64,000 bases of DNA from Sanguibacter suaedae (GCF_016342785.1 NZ_JAEINH010000002.1:220019-284018); one strand, 5' to 3'; positions 37,698 through 47,233 are shown, counted from the first letter of the stretch. The notes: generated by a model not told the origin, from the letters alone. Translations and numbers: made by a program.

Positions 37698-38834
37698 TCA
37701 GAGCGGCTTGCCGGCGCGCATCTCCGCGACGAGCGACGCGACCACCGCGTCCAGCTCACCGCCGTTGCGCCTCGCCACGGCACGCTGCCGCTGGTAGCCG
37801 GCGCCACGCCGCAGGATCGTCCGCACCCCGTCGAGCTCCTCGAGGCACCCCAGCCGGTCGGCGACCGGCTCGAGCTCGACCAGGAGGCGGGACAGGCCGT
37901 CCGTGACGAGCTCCTCGTTGCCCTCCTTGTCGAGGATGAGGATCGCGTCCATGCCGTACCGGGCCGAGCGCCACTTGTTCTCCTGGGCGAACCACGGCGG
38001 CACGGTGGGCAGCTCGGCGCCCTGGTCGAGGAGGGTCGAGAAGTGCTCCACGAGGCAGTGGTTGAGCGCCGCGAACGCCATGACCTCGGTGAGGTTCGAC
38101 GCACCGTCGCAGATCCGGGTCTCCAGGGTGCCGAACCGGGGGGAGGGGCGCAGGTCCCAGCGGACCTCGTCGAACTGGTCGATGACCCCCGTGTGCAGCA
38201 TGTCCGCGACGTACGCCTCGAGCTGCTCCCACTGCTCGAACTGGAACCCCAGCCCCGCCGTGGGCAGCTGCTGGAACATCAGCGCACGGTTCGACGCGTA
38301 CCCGGTGTCCTTGCCGCCCCAGAACGGGGACGACGCGCTGAGCGACTGGAGGTGCCCGAAGTACGCCAGCATGGCCCGCGAGATCGGCAGGACCTTGTCC
38401 CGGTCCTCGATCCCCACGTGCACGTGGACGCCGTAGATGAGCATCTGCCGGCCCCACCACTGCGTCCGGTCGATGAGCGTCGCGTACCGCTCCTTGTCCG
38501 TGACCTTCTGCTGCGCCCACCGGGCGAACGGGTGCGTCCCGGCGCACATGAGCTCCACCCGCAACGGGTCGGTGAGCTCACGGATCTGCTCGATGCTCCG
38601 CTCGAGGTCCGCACCGGCGTCCCGCACCGTCCGCCGCACGTCGGAGACGATCTCCACCGTGTTGAGCAGCAGCTCCTGCCGCACGTTCGGGTGCTGCGAC
38701 CCGTCCGCGGGGGCGAGGCCGTCGAGGACCGTCTGCGCGACCTGCCGCAGGTCACCGGAGTCCTTGTCGACGAGCGCCAGCTCCCACTCGATCCCGATGG
38801 TCGAGCGCTCCGACGTGGCGAAGGGCAGGTGCAT
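37698..38834 (-). CDS. Carboxylate-amine ligase / glutamate-cysteine ligase, YbdK (GCS2) family
   Basis: The ATG at 38834 has GGAG 5 nt upstream and gives 378 residues; a GTG at 38840 that overlaps the previous stop is the alternative. Motifs TIGIEWELALVD, GVHVHVGIEDRD and RYGMDAIL fit the GCS2 family. Members ligate glutamate to an amine or cysteine. Actinobacteria make mycothiol rather than glutathione, so the true substrate is open. It follows the methyltransferase gene in one unit. Confidence 0.88.
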   Translation of the reverse strand: MHLPFATSERSTIGIEWELALVDKDSGDLRQVAQTVLDGLAPADGSQHPNVRQELLLNTVEIVSDVRRTVRDAGADLERSIEQIRELTDPLRVELMCAGTHPFARWAQQKVTDKERYATLIDRTQWWGRQMLIYGVHVHVGIEDRDKVLPISRAMLAYFGHLQSLSASSPFWGGKDTGYASNRALMFQQLPTAGLGFQFEQWEQLEAYVADMLHTGVIDQFDEVRWDLRPSPRFGTLETRICDGASNLTEVMAFAALNHCLVEHFSTLLDQGAELPTVPPWFAQENKWRSARYGMDAILILDKEGNEELVTDGLSRLLVELEPVADRLGCLEELDGVRTILRRGAGYQRQRAVARRNGGELDAVVASLVAEMRAGKPL

Positions 38835-38836
38835 GG

Positions 38837-40117
38837 TCACTCCGTGACGTCAGGTGCTGGGGGGTGGGACCGTGCCGTGCGGTCCAGCGGCTCCACGACG
38901 AGGATCTGCTGCGAGCCCGCCACCCTCGTGAGGACGATGGTCGCCTCGGCCGACCCGCGCAGCGCGAGCTGCGAGCGCAGGTGCTCGGGGGTGACGGCGG
39001 TGCCACGCTTCTTGATGGTCACCCTCCCCACGTCGCGCTCGCGGAGGTACCCGCGGAGCTTCTTCAGGCCGAACGGCATGGAGTCCAGGATGCGGTAGCC
39101 GGTGGCGATCGGCACGGTGGACGTCTCGGCATGTGGTGTGTCAGTCGTCACGTACGCGATGGTGCGGTCGAGGAGCCGGCCGTCGAGGAGCCGTGACGCG
39201 TCGGCGACGAGACCCGCGCGGATGACGGCGCCGTCGGGCTCGTAGAGGTAGGAACCGATGTCGGCGACCCTCTCGACCGCTCGCGGCGGCGCCTCGGTGT
39301 GCTCGTCGGCGCGGAACGTCCTCGCGTCGGTGCGCTCGTCGACGGTCCGCAGGAGGAGGGCGGTGCGCCCGTGGCCGTCGGGGGCGAGGGGTCCGAACCA
39401 CAGTCCCGCCTCGACGACGTCGCCGTCGACGGAGACCCACTGCGCCTCGCAGTCGTCGGGCAGGCCGTTGTGGGAGATCCCGGGTCCCACCTTGATGCCG
39501 ACCGCGGGGACCTGGGACCGCAGGTCCCACACGTCGTCGAGCGCAGGTGCGTACGCCTTCGGGTCGACGATCCGCTTGCCAGAGCGGGTGCGGCGGGCCG
39601 GGTCGGCGTAGATCCCGGCGCCGGGCCCGGTGAACCCCTCGGCGGCGAGGTCGAGGGCGAGGCCGTCGGCGTGCCGGACGGTCGCCTCGGGGAACGCCCG
39701 GAGGTTGACGGTCGCGACGGCCGCGGTGACCTCGTCGATCTCGGTGGCCAGGACGCGCAGGTCGACGCCGGCGAAGGCCATGGCGTCGGCCCCGACGCCG
39801 CACGTGAGGTCGACGACGCGGTCCACCCCGGCCGCGAGGTAGCGCTGGGCGTGCCGCGCTCCCACGACGAGGCGGGTGGCCTGCTCGAGGCCGGCCTGCG
39901 TGAAGAGCATGCCCTCGACGAACGGGCCGAACTTCGCGGCCGCCTTGCCGCGCAGGCGCGACTGGGTGAGGGCGGCCGCGACCATGTCCTGCTCGAAGCC
40001 CTTGGCCCGCAGGCGTTCCGAGACGGCCATCGCGAGCTTCTCGTCGTAGGGCGGCAGGGCGTTGAGCAGCGCCCAGCCGTCAGGGGTGAGGAGCTTGGCG
40101 AGCGAGGCGTGGTCCAT
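38837..40117 (-). CDS. Class I SAM-dependent methyltransferase with THUMP-like domain
   Basis: The product has 426 residues and an AAAGGA ribosome-binding site 7-8 nt upstream. The SAM site is VVDLTCGVGADAMAFA, followed by ATEIDE and YADPARRTRSGKRI. The C-terminal region after residue 330 (TGYRILDSMPFGLKKLRGYL) matches the THUMP-like domain found in many actinobacterial proteins. It is probably an RNA methyltransferase, but the target is unknown. Confidence 0.87.
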   Translation of the reverse strand: MDHASLAKLLTPDGWALLNALPPYDEKLAMAVSERLRAKGFEQDMVAAALTQSRLRGKAAAKFGPFVEGMLFTQAGLEQATRLVVGARHAQRYLAAGVDRVVDLTCGVGADAMAFAGVDLRVLATEIDEVTAAVATVNLRAFPEATVRHADGLALDLAAEGFTGPGAGIYADPARRTRSGKRIVDPKAYAPALDDVWDLRSQVPAVGIKVGPGISHNGLPDDCEAQWVSVDGDVVEAGLWFGPLAPDGHGRTALLLRTVDERTDARTFRADEHTEAPPRAVERVADIGSYLYEPDGAVIRAGLVADASRLLDGRLLDRTIAYVTTDTPHAETSTVPIATGYRILDSMPFGLKKLRGYLRERDVGRVTIKKRGTAVTPEHLRSQLALRGSAEATIVLTRVAGSQQILVVEPLDRTARSHPPAPDVTE

Positions 40118-40198
40118 GCCGCGATCCTTTCACGCGGACCGCCGGGCGGGCGGTCGCGCGTGGGGTGGGTGGCAGCACGGACCTGCCTCCTCGCCGGG

Positions 40199-41245
40199 TC
40201 ACTCGGGGTGGAACGCCGAGCGCAGGCGGATCTTGCGGATGGGGCCGGTCTCGTCGACCTCCACGAAGGAGCCGCGCGACTTCACGAACTCCGTGAAAGT
40301 CCGGTACCCGAGGGCCTTCTCGTTGAAGGTGGGGTCCATGCGCAGCATGTGGTTCTTCACCGCGGCGCTGTGCAACCACTCGGCGTCGTCCTTCGCATGG
40401 CCGAGGCGCAGGGCCCGGACGAGGAGCCCGCTGGGTCCCTTCTTGGGGGCGACGACGGTGGGCTCGTCCGGTGCGGTGGCGTCGTCGGTGTCCGCCGCGG
40501 TCGCCCCCTGTGCGGTGGTGGGGGAGTCGTCGGCGGTGCTGCTCTGGTCGGCTCCGGCGGTGGTGCCGGCGGTGACCGGCGCCGGGGCGGGCTCGGGTGC
40601 GCGCGGTGGCGCGACCGCGCGGCGCGAGGTGCGCGGCGCCTCGGTGGGCTCCTCGGTGATGGGGTCGTCGGTCATGACGCCGGGGAGGGCGTCGTAGTCG
40701 ACGAACTCGTCGCACGCGGAGGCGAGCGAGGCGCTCGTCGCCCCGGCGACACCGATGCCGACGACGTAGCGGCCGAGGCGCTTGCTGCGTTGGGCGAGCG
40801 CGATGTAGTCGGAGTCGCCGGCGACGATGACCACGTGCGTGAGGTCCGGGACGCTGAAGAGGTCCTCGACGACGTCGATGGCGAGCCGGATGTCCGCACC
40901 GTTCTTCATGGACGCCACGGTCGGGAACATCTGCGTGAGGTCGACGGCGCGGTCGACGAGCTGCCCGCGGTAGCTCGCGTTCACGGGCACCGACCAGTCG
41001 GCGTAGGCACGGCTGATGGCGACGGTCCCGAGGGACGAGGCGAAGTCGAGGACGGCGTCGAGGTCGACCGTGGCGTCGACGAGCCGCTGGCGTGTCTCCC
41101 GGTCGGCGTCGGGACCGGTGACCTCGGCCTTGCGGACGCGGTGCTTGTGGAAGGACCCCCGGCCGTGGAGCTGGTCGTAGCGGGAGATGATGATGTTGTC
41201 GAAGTCGATGTAGACGGCGACGCGCGGGTCGGACGGGCCGGGCAT
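40199..41245 (-). CDS. NYN-domain nuclease-like protein with OST-HTH/LOTUS domain
   Basis: The ATG at 41245 gives 348 residues. The N-terminal NYN (PIN-like) domain has VAVYIDFDNIIISRYD with Asp14 and VIVAGDSDYIALAQ. A Pro, Ala and Thr rich linker spans about residues 185-260. The C-terminus (about 265-345, GLLVRALRLGHAKDD and GYRTFTEFVKSRG) looks like an OST-HTH/LOTUS RNA-binding domain. The layout suggests RNA cleavage or RNA binding. It is divergent from groES. Confidence 0.88.
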   Translation of the reverse strand: MPGPSDPRVAVYIDFDNIIISRYDQLHGRGSFHKHRVRKAEVTGPDADRETRQRLVDATVDLDAVLDFASSLGTVAISRAYADWSVPVNASYRGQLVDRAVDLTQMFPTVASMKNGADIRLAIDVVEDLFSVPDLTHVVIVAGDSDYIALAQRSKRLGRYVVGIGVAGATSASLASACDEFVDYDALPGVMTDDPITEEPTEAPRTSRRAVAPPRAPEPAPAPVTAGTTAGADQSSTADDSPTTAQGATAADTDDATAPDEPTVVAPKKGPSGLLVRALRLGHAKDDAEWLHSAAVKNHMLRMDPTFNEKALGYRTFTEFVKSRGSFVEVDETGPIRKIRLRSAFHPE

Positions 41246-41321
41246 GTGCGGTCTCTTCTCACGGGAGCGACGGGGAGCGGTGCGCTCCCTAGTGTGCCGC
41301 AGGCCTCGACCCGCCCGCCGT

Positions 41322-41348
41322 CTGGCACTCACCTTGACCGAGTGCTAA
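41322..41348 (+). promoter_or_regulatory. CIRCE operator (HrcA site) upstream of groES
   Basis: CTGGCACTC-N9-GAGTGCTAA matches 16 of 18 positions of the canonical CIRCE inverted repeat, with the right arm perfect. It overlaps the groES -35, so HrcA bound here would block transcription until heat shock. Confidence 0.9.
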
Positions 41349-41362
41349 CTACGGCATAGATT
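41334..41362 (+). promoter_or_regulatory. groES promoter
   Basis: TTGACC (41334-41339) lies in the CIRCE spacer, and TAGATT (41357-41362) follows at 17 nt. The leader would run about 100 nt to the GTG at 41466, which has an AAGGGGAGG ribosome-binding site. Confidence 0.8.
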
Positions 41363-41465
41363 TGGCGGTGGTTCCGCACCGCACTCGATCGACCCCCGCG
41401 ACGGCGATCGTGCGACGCGAGACCACTGAACTGTCCTTCATCTCTCTGCGAAAGGGGAGGTCCGC

Positions 41466-41759
41466 GTGTCGGTCTCCATCAAGCCGCTCGAGGACCGGAT
41501 CGTCGTGAAGACTCTCGATGCTGAGCTCACGACGCCGTCCGGTCTTGTCATTCCTGACACCGCCAAGGAGAAGCCCCAGGAGGGCGAGGTCCTGGCTGTC
41601 GGCCCGGGTCGCATCGACGACAAGGGCAACCGCGTCCCCGTCGACGTCGCTGTCGGTGACAAGGTCATCTACAGCAAGTACGGCGGCACCGAGATCAAGT
41701 ACGACGGCGAGGAGTACCTCATCCTCTCCGCCCGCGACGTCCTCGCGGTGATCGGCTGA
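41466..41759 (+). CDS. groES: Co-chaperonin GroES
   Basis: The GTG at 41466 gives 97 residues beginning [18 protein letters not shown], with the mobile loop [19 protein letters not shown] and the roof segment [20 protein letters not shown]. GroES caps GroEL during protein folding. In mycobacteria groEL1 follows directly; here the gene is closed by a 19-bp terminator and no groEL exists in the window. The usual tsaD-groES adjacency is also broken. Confidence 0.98.
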   Translation: MSVSIKPLEDRIVVKTLDAELTTPSGLVIPDTAKEKPQEGEVLAVGPGRIDDKGNRVPVDVAVGDKVIYSKYGGTEIKYDGEEYLILSARDVLAVIG

Positions 41760-41775
41760 TCCAGCCGATCACGTT

Positions 41776-41817
41776 CGACGAAGGCCCCGCACCCGGAAGG
41801 GTGCGGGGCCTTCGTCG
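41776..41817 (+). terminator. Terminator of groES
   Basis: A perfect 19-bp stem (41776-41794 with 41799-41817) is capped by a GGAA tetraloop and starts 17 nt after the stop codon. Confidence 0.85.
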
Positions 41818-41932
41818 TCCTTCCGGGCGGGCAGCTCCGTGGCGCTACCTCCCGAGGCCGGTCGCCCCGCTCGGGAGCCCGGTGCCCCGCACCTCGCTGC
41901 TCCCTCTCCACGACTCGGGACCCGCCCCCTTT

Positions 41933-42004
41933 GTCGAGTTCGGTACTTCCAGTCGAGTTCGGCTGCTCGAAGTACCGAACTCGACTGGAAGTACCGAACT
42001 CGAG
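41933..42004. repeat. Perfect 29-bp inverted repeat built from 19-bp tandem units
   Basis: Arms at 41934-41962 and 41975-42003 are exactly complementary and flank a 12-nt loop. Each arm contains two copies of GTCGAGTTCGG (or its complement) set 19 bp apart, with the unit TCGAGTTCGGTACTTCCAG. The 10-mer GGTACTTCCA recurs at 42485-42494 upstream of whiB. The element lies between two terminators in convergent intergenic DNA, which suggests a dispersed repeat or a nucleoid-protein site, not a terminator. Confidence 0.85.
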
Positions 42005-42074
42005 GCTTGTCGGAGACCTCCCAAGACGTCGGCAGGGCCGGCCTCGTCGGCCCCGCGGAGCCGGGCCGGACGTG

Positions 42075-42111
42075 CGACGAGGCCCCGCGCTCGCAGCGCG
42101 GGGCCTCGTCG
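42075..42111 (-). terminator. Terminator of whiB
   Basis: A perfect 16-bp stem (42075-42090 with 42096-42111) with a 5-nt loop begins 21 nt beyond the whiB stop on the minus strand. Confidence 0.8.
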
Positions 42112-42131
42112 GCGGTTCGGGTGCTCGGGTG

Positions 42132-42434
42132 TCAGCCGACCTTGCGGGTCGTGGACCGGGCGCTGTTCGCGAGGATCGCGGAGCGCTCGTCCTCGCTCAG
42201 TCCACCCCACACGCCGTAGGGCTCGCGGACGGCGAGGGACTGCTCGCGGCACTCCATCATCACGGGGCAGGACTGGCAGATGGCCTTGGCGGCCTCCGCG
42301 CGGCGCCGACGCGCTGCGCCACGCTCGCCCTCGGGGTGGAAGAAGAGGGTGTCGTCGATGTCGCGGCACGCACCCTGGTACTGCCACTCCCAGAGGTCCA
42401 TGACGGGGCCGGGGAGTCGGGAGAGTTCAGTCAT
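42132..42434 (-). CDS. WhiB-family iron-sulfur regulator, WhiB3/WhiD-like
   Basis: The product has 100 residues. Cys23, Cys53, Cys56 and Cys62 form the 4Fe-4S site, and GVWGGLSEDER is the turn that binds the sigma factor. The start LSRLPGPVMDLWEWQYQGAC and FFHPEGERG closely recall mycobacterial WhiB3 and Streptomyces WhiD. Such proteins sense redox or nitric oxide and act with sigma-A at promoters. Position next to groES and guaB also matches WhiB3. Its promoter is at 42552-42580. Confidence 0.94.
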   Translation of the reverse strand: MTELSRLPGPVMDLWEWQYQGACRDIDDTLFFHPEGERGAARRRRAEAAKAICQSCPVMMECREQSLAVREPYGVWGGLSEDERSAILANSARSTTRKVG

Positions 42435-42551
42435 CGTCGTTCCATCCTTCGGTCGGAGCGGGGAGCGCCGCTGATCTTCACGTAGGTACTTCCAAGACTG
42501 TGAGGCCGCAGGTGAGACCCGATTTCCGGGACCGCGTCCGTCGCTGTGGCT

Positions 42552-42580
42552 AACCTACAACCGTTTCAGCAGTTGTTCAA
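42552..42580 (-). promoter_or_regulatory. whiB promoter
   Basis: On the minus strand TTGAAC (42580-42575) and TAGGTT (42557-42552) are separated by exactly 17 nt, a near-consensus sigma-A promoter. The start of transcription would be near 42545, leaving a leader of about 110 nt. Confidence 0.7.
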
Positions 42581-42812
42581 CCCTCGTCCTGCACCGGTTG
42601 CCCTGGAGCGATTCACTGGACGGCAGTCGTCAAATGGTCAAGCAATCCGCGGCTCTTCGCGGAAGCCGCCGATCGCTTCGCTCCAGCTCGTACGGTGCGA
42701 TCTCCCGATCCGGCACGTACCGCGATTATCTGAACAACCGTCGAACTGCTCGCGGCACGGAGAAGGAGCCCTCCCGACGGGGGGCCAGGTGGCACTCCGT
42801 CCGCCGGGTCGG

Positions 42813-42818
42813 CACAAT
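42813..42818 (+). promoter_or_regulatory. Candidate leaderless -10 of the MerR-like gene
   Basis: CACAAT lies 6 nt before the ATG at 42825. The hexamer is not a TANNNT match, so support is modest. Confidence 0.3.
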
Positions 42819-42824
42819 CAAGGC

Positions 42825-43970
42825 ATGACGAATGTGCGCCCAGTCGACGAGCCCGCCGACGGCTCCGAAATCGGGTCGACGTCTCCCGGTCTCGCCGTAG
42901 CCGTCGTCGCGCGCCGCCTCGGCGTCGCGCCGGCCACCCTGCGGACCTGGGACCGCCGCTACGGACTCGGTCCCTCGGACCACTCGGCAGGGGCCCACCG
43001 CAGATACTCCGACGACGACGTCGCCCGCCTCATGGTCATGCGCAGGCTCGCGCTCGAGGGCGTCGCGCCCGCGGACGCCGCACGGTCCGCGCTGGCCCTC
43101 GACCTCGAGTCCACGGACCGGGAGCAGCTCGAGTCCGAGCTGCGCGCCTCGCTCGCGCAGGCGGACACCGACCCCGCGGCACCACCCGACGACGACGCGG
43201 ACCAGGCAGAGGACGGAAGCGGTGCGACGCTCCGACCGTTGCGGTCCGCCGACGCGGCCGCCGGTGCCGAGACCGCCCCTGTGCGGCCTGCCCTGCGCCT
43301 GGCCGCACCCGTCGACGCCGCCGGGGTGACGTCGTCGGACATCGTCGACGCGGTGCTCCGCGGGAACGTCGAGGCGTGCGACCGGCTCCTCGCGCTGGAC
43401 GCCGACCAGGACCCCACCTCGTGGTGGACCGACCTCGTCGAGCCGACGGTCCACAAGCTGGCGGCCCGCACGGTCCTCGCCAAGCCCGGCGAGGCCCCTG
43501 AGGCCCTCCTGGCGTCCGCGACGCTGCGTGCGGTGGCCGAGTTCATCCGCGAGCGCGAGGAGCAGTCGGTCCAGGACACCGGCGTGCGCTCCCCGCACCC
43601 CAGCCAGATGAAGCGCATCGTGCTGCTCTTCACGGCCGTCGACGACGCCCAGCCGCTCGCGATGCACGCGCTCGCCGCGGCGCTCGTCGCGCAGGGCGTC
43701 ACGGCGCGCATCGTCACCGGGCCGGCCAACGCGCACCGGTCCATGGAGCTCGTGACGATGGTCCGGCCCGTCGCGACCGTCCTCGTGACGTCGCTCACCC
43801 GGCCTGGGCTGGGGATCGTCCACGCGCTCCACGAGGCGCAGCCCGAGCTCCCGATCTTCGTGGGGCTGAGCAGCGACGACGCGGCCGCCGACCTCCCGCT
43901 GTCGTCGAACGTCAGCCGGGTGCGCAGCTTCCAGGGGCTCCTCCACGAGGTCCTCGCCGTCGCTCGGTGA
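42825..43970 (+). CDS. MerR-family regulator with B12-binding-like C-terminal domain
   Basis: The ATG at 42825 gives 381 residues. The MerR helix-turn-helix is at about 25-75 (LAVAVVARRLGVAPATLRTW, HRRYSDDDVARLMVMRRLA). An acidic linker follows, then a helical domain (DIVDAVLRGNVEACDRLLA) and a Rossmann-like domain as in CarH/LitR photoreceptors. Where cobalamin-binding members have the axial His (DxHxxG or EQH), this protein reads DDAQPLAMH, so B12 binding through that ligand is doubtful. Targets are unknown. Confidence 0.88.
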   Translation: MTNVRPVDEPADGSEIGSTSPGLAVAVVARRLGVAPATLRTWDRRYGLGPSDHSAGAHRRYSDDDVARLMVMRRLALEGVAPADAARSALALDLESTDREQLESELRASLAQADTDPAAPPDDDADQAEDGSGATLRPLRSADAAAGAETAPVRPALRLAAPVDAAGVTSSDIVDAVLRGNVEACDRLLALDADQDPTSWWTDLVEPTVHKLAARTVLAKPGEAPEALLASATLRAVAEFIREREEQSVQDTGVRSPHPSQMKRIVLLFTAVDDAQPLAMHALAAALVAQGVTARIVTGPANAHRSMELVTMVRPVATVLVTSLTRPGLGIVHALHEAQPELPIFVGLSSDDAAADLPLSSNVSRVRSFQGLLHEVLAVAR

Positions 43971-43980
43971 GCGCCGGCCC

Positions 43981-44009
43981 GCGCCCGGACGGATCTGCCG
44001 TCCGGGTGC
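43981..44009 (+). terminator. Terminator between the MerR-like gene and guaB
   Basis: A 12-bp stem with one G-U pair (43981-43992 with 43998-44009) and a 5-nt loop begins 10 nt after the stop codon. Confidence 0.65.
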
Positions 44010-44023
44010 GGCCCTGCGGTGCG

Positions 44024-45559
<1,536 letters not shown>

Positions 45560-45567
45560 GCCGGGCG

Positions 45568-46554
45568 GTGGCTCGCTCCGCGCCGCTGCCCGTGCGGGAC
45601 GGGCTCAACCCCGTCCGGCTCCAGATGCCCCTGGTCCCGGCGGCCGCACCAGCGGGAGCCGGGGGGTGGGCGGCGGTGGGCGACTAACTAGGGGCGCGCT
45701 TCCCCCACGACGAGACCCGCCTGCGGGAGAAGGTCGCGGCCAGGGAGGTGGTCGACGAGATCGGGCGCCCCTTCCACGAGGGATCGGTCTTCGTGCCCGG
45801 TGCCCTCGTCTACCTGTACCGGGACGCCCCTGACGAACCGCGCGTCCCGTTCGAGATCGACGTCCTGCACCACGACGACGACCTCCTCGTCGTCGACAAG
45901 CCGCACTTCCTCGCGAGCACGCCCCGCGGGGCGTACGTCGTGGAGTCCGTCGTGGTCCGCCTGCGTCGGGAGCTCGGGCTCCCCGAGATCAGCCCTGCGC
46001 ACCGGCTCGACCGGATCACCGCGGGTGTCCTCGTGCTCACGACGCGCCGCGAGCGACGGGGCGCCTACCAGCGGCTCTTCGCGGAGCGACGCGTCACCAA
46101 GACGTACGAGGCCGTGGCTCCGCTGCGCGAGGACCTCGAGCTTCCGTGCACGGTCCGCAGCCGGATCGTCAAACGTCACGGGACGCTCCCCGCCGAGGAG
46201 GTGCCCGGGGAGCCCAACAGCGAGAGTCTCGTCGAGCTCGTCGGTCCGGTGCCGCGTGGTGGGCGGGCGGGGGCCGACCGGTCGGGCGAAGCCCCGCGGG
46301 GGCTCTACCGGCTCCGCCCCCGCACCGGGAAGACCCATCAGCTGAGGCTGCACATGGCGTCGCTCGGGGTGCCGATCGTCAACGACAACTTCTACCCGAC
46401 GTTCTACGACGTCGCACCCGACGACTACTCGGCGCCGCTCCAGCTGCTCGCGAGGTCGGTCGAGCTCGACGACCCGATCACGGGAGAGCGGCGGCGGTTC
46501 GTCAGTCGACGGACGCTGGCTGAGGCACCTGGTGGTGCTCGCGCAGCCACGTGA
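45568..46554 (+). pseudogene. RluA-type pseudouridine synthase interrupted by an in-frame stop
   Basis: Starting at GTG 45568, 9 nt after guaB, the frame reads ARSAPLPVRDGLNPVRLQMP, a typical N-terminus of actinobacterial RNA pseudouridine synthases. After 39 codons it meets TAA at 45685-45687, then continues in the same frame with LGARFPHDETRLREKVAA and the full catalytic domain (HRLDRITAGVLVL with the catalytic Asp). One base change (for example TAA to TAC) would restore 328 codons. A GTG at 45748 could restart a 268-residue protein, but lacks a well-placed ribosome-binding site. A sequencing error is possible. Confidence 0.8.
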
Positions 46555-47233
46555 GCCCCGCACCGGGTCCGGCAAGGCCCTGGCGCTCGCGCCACGAGTT
46601 GAAGCTCTCGGCCCACCGGCGGTGCTCCGCGACCTGGTAGGCGTGGAGGGCCGTGAGCTCGAGCTCGGCGAGGTCGGGGTGGCGCCGCGCCATGGCGTCG
46701 AGGACGTCGAGCGTCGCCACGACGTCGACGTCCGCTGTGTGGAGGTTGTCGGTGTCCGCGACCCCGTAGACGCCGCAGAGGTCCACGAGCTTGCGCTTGC
46801 CCCGTCGGTACCGGTCCACGGCCCGGTCGAGGACGAGGGGGTCGATCACGGGGCTCACGTCGCGGCCCAGCCTGTCCGCCATCGAGCTCAGGCCGTGGCG
46901 GGCGAGCTCGGCGTCGAGGATGCACAGGTCGAACGTCGCGTTGAACGCGACGACGGGCACGCCGTCGTTCAGCGCCTGTGCGAGCTGGTCCGCGATCGCG
47001 TCGAGAGCTGTCCCGGGGGACTCACCGTGGGTACGCGCGTGCTCGGTCGTGATGCCGTGGATCGCTGCCGCCTCCTCGGGGATGTCGACCCCGGGGTCGA
47101 TCAGCCAGGACCGCACCTGGGTCCCTCCCGCGTCACGGCGCACCAGCGCGGCGGTGACGATCCGGTCGTTCCGGACGTCGACACCGGTGGTCTCGGTGTC
47201 GAACCCGAGGAGGGGTCCTGCGGTCCACGTCAT
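46502..47233 (-). CDS. DEDD-type 3'-5' exonuclease (DnaQ-like)
   Basis: The ATG at 47233 gives 243 residues. The exonuclease motifs are GFDTETTGVDV (ExoI), AFNATFDLCILD (ExoII) and HTADVDVVATLDV (ExoIII, DEDDh type). It resembles stand-alone exonucleases related to the polymerase III epsilon subunit. The 3' end overlaps the convergent pseudouridine synthase gene by 53 bp. guaB3 is divergent from it. Confidence 0.92.
   Translation of the reverse strand: MTWTAGPLLGFDTETTGVDVRNDRIVTAALVRRDAGGTQVRSWLIDPGVDIPEEAAAIHGITTEHARTHGESPGTALDAIADQLAQALNDGVPVVAFNATFDLCILDAELARHGLSSMADRLGRDVSPVIDPLVLDRAVDRYRRGKRKLVDLCGVYGVADTDNLHTADVDVVATLDVLDAMARRHPDLAELELTALHAYQVAEHRRWAESFNSWRERQGLAGPGAGLTWLREHHQVPQPASVD

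Larger units (their letters stand above)
41760..42131. other. 372-nt intergenic region between groES and whiB
   Basis: The region holds the groES terminator (41776-41817), about 115 nt without recognised features, the large inverted repeat at 41933-42004 and the terminator of the convergent whiB gene (42075-42111). No coding potential is convincing: the open frames here read through the palindromes. Confidence 0.8.
42435..42824. other. 390-nt divergent intergenic region (whiB / MerR-like gene)
   Basis: The whiB side holds a strong promoter and a leader of about 110 nt that contains the 10-mer GGTACTTCCA. An 8-bp inverted pair, GTTGTTCA (42572-42579) and TGAACAAC (42731-42738), spans the centre. 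CACAAT at 42813-42818 lies 6 nt before the MerR-like ATG. No gene is supported, although one plus-strand frame is open through it. Confidence 0.7.

Noticed and set aside
41933-42004. CRISPR-like array from the repeated 11-mers
   Set aside because: There are only four short copies in inverted pairs, no spacers of regular unique sequence and no cas genes nearby.
42546-42824. N-terminal extension of the MerR-like protein by about 93 codons
   Set aside because: The extension overlaps the whiB promoter, is low in similarity to any domain, and the ATG at 42825 lies just before the helix-turn-helix region.
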